Origin: Curtobacterium pusillum
Lineage (GTDB): Bacteria; Actinomycetota; Actinomycetes; Actinomycetales; Microbacteriaceae
Reading direction: 5' to 3'
Length of the DNA stretch: 64,000 nt
Assembly (NCBI RefSeq): GCF_007680845.1
Contig: NZ_VEIY01000001.1
Span: forward strand, 859,789 to 923,788
The notes beneath the pieces are model-generated. The model was given only the letters and a program-made list of their open reading frames with translations. It did not search any database and had not been told where the DNA came from. This document shows, one piece after another, positions 63,916-64,000 of the stretch (its first letter is position 1; every line of letters begins with the position of its first letter). The position numbers were made by a program, and so were the translations under genes.

Positions 63916-64000
63916 CCCGGGCGGCGGCGCGGCGGGCCGGTGGGCGCGTGCGTCGCGCGCGGGGCGCGTGCGCCGGGGCGTCGGGCGCGGCGGCGGTGCC

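Overview
The window is very GC-rich chromosomal DNA (roughly 70% G+C by eye) from a high-GC Gram-positive. It is most likely a Microbacteriaceae member resembling Curtobacterium. That placement rests on gene content, gene order and leaderless promoter style; I could not run a search, so species is not claimed. No tRNA, rRNA, CRISPR array, insertion sequence or prophage module was found.

Bases 1 to about 36,500 are lineage-specific or accessory chromosome. In order they hold: the 3' end of an error-prone DNA polymerase (dnaE2); an OmpR-type two-component system; a FUSC-type exporter divergent from an APH-fold phosphotransferase; a repeat cluster ahead of an SNF2-family helicase; a mycoredoxin; a CYTH-CHAD protein; a Fic protein overlapping oligopeptidase B; an amidohydrolase; a class IV aminotransferase; a Nudix hydrolase; a PEBP-like protein; several membrane proteins (YhgE/ABC-2 like, Na+/H+ antiporter, PiT transporter, YihY, MFS); aspartase; FKBP and an aldo/keto reductase; a HelD-like helicase; and a cassette of M4 metallopeptidase plus emfourin-type inhibitor, a GH6 glycosidase and VanZ.

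Bases about 36,600 to 63,900 form a conserved actinobacterial backbone: rpsO, pnp, M16 peptidase, dapB, thyA, dfrA, dapA, RNase J, ftsK, pgsA, cinA, clgR, a DUF3046 gene, recA, recX, miaB, miaA and dapF. Three enzymes of the diaminopimelate/lysine branch (dapA, dapB, dapF), the thymidylate/folate pair (thyA-dfrA), RNA turnover (pnp, rnj), DNA repair (recA-recX) and tRNA modification (miaB-miaA) cluster here. A flavin-related insert (FMN reductase, a small anchored protein, ApbE) and a secreted cell-wall hydrolase separate rpsO from pnp, which are usually adjacent.

Two genome-scale patterns stand out. First, intergenic DNA is populated by at least three families of palindromic repeats: a GGAGGCGCGG hairpin found at eleven places, a TCGATCGA-centred hairpin, and hairpins carrying CGAAAGCGAC or GACAGNTC. 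Second, about twenty genes have a TANNNT-like -10 box only 6 to 8 bases upstream of the start codon, implying leaderless mRNAs. This was used to correct many start sites. At dapB and a divergent acetyltransferase gene one 10-base palindrome, ATCCTAGGAT, supplies both -10 boxes. recA carries two LexA boxes and a separate promoter matching the mycobacterial LexA-independent (PafBC) damage promoter.
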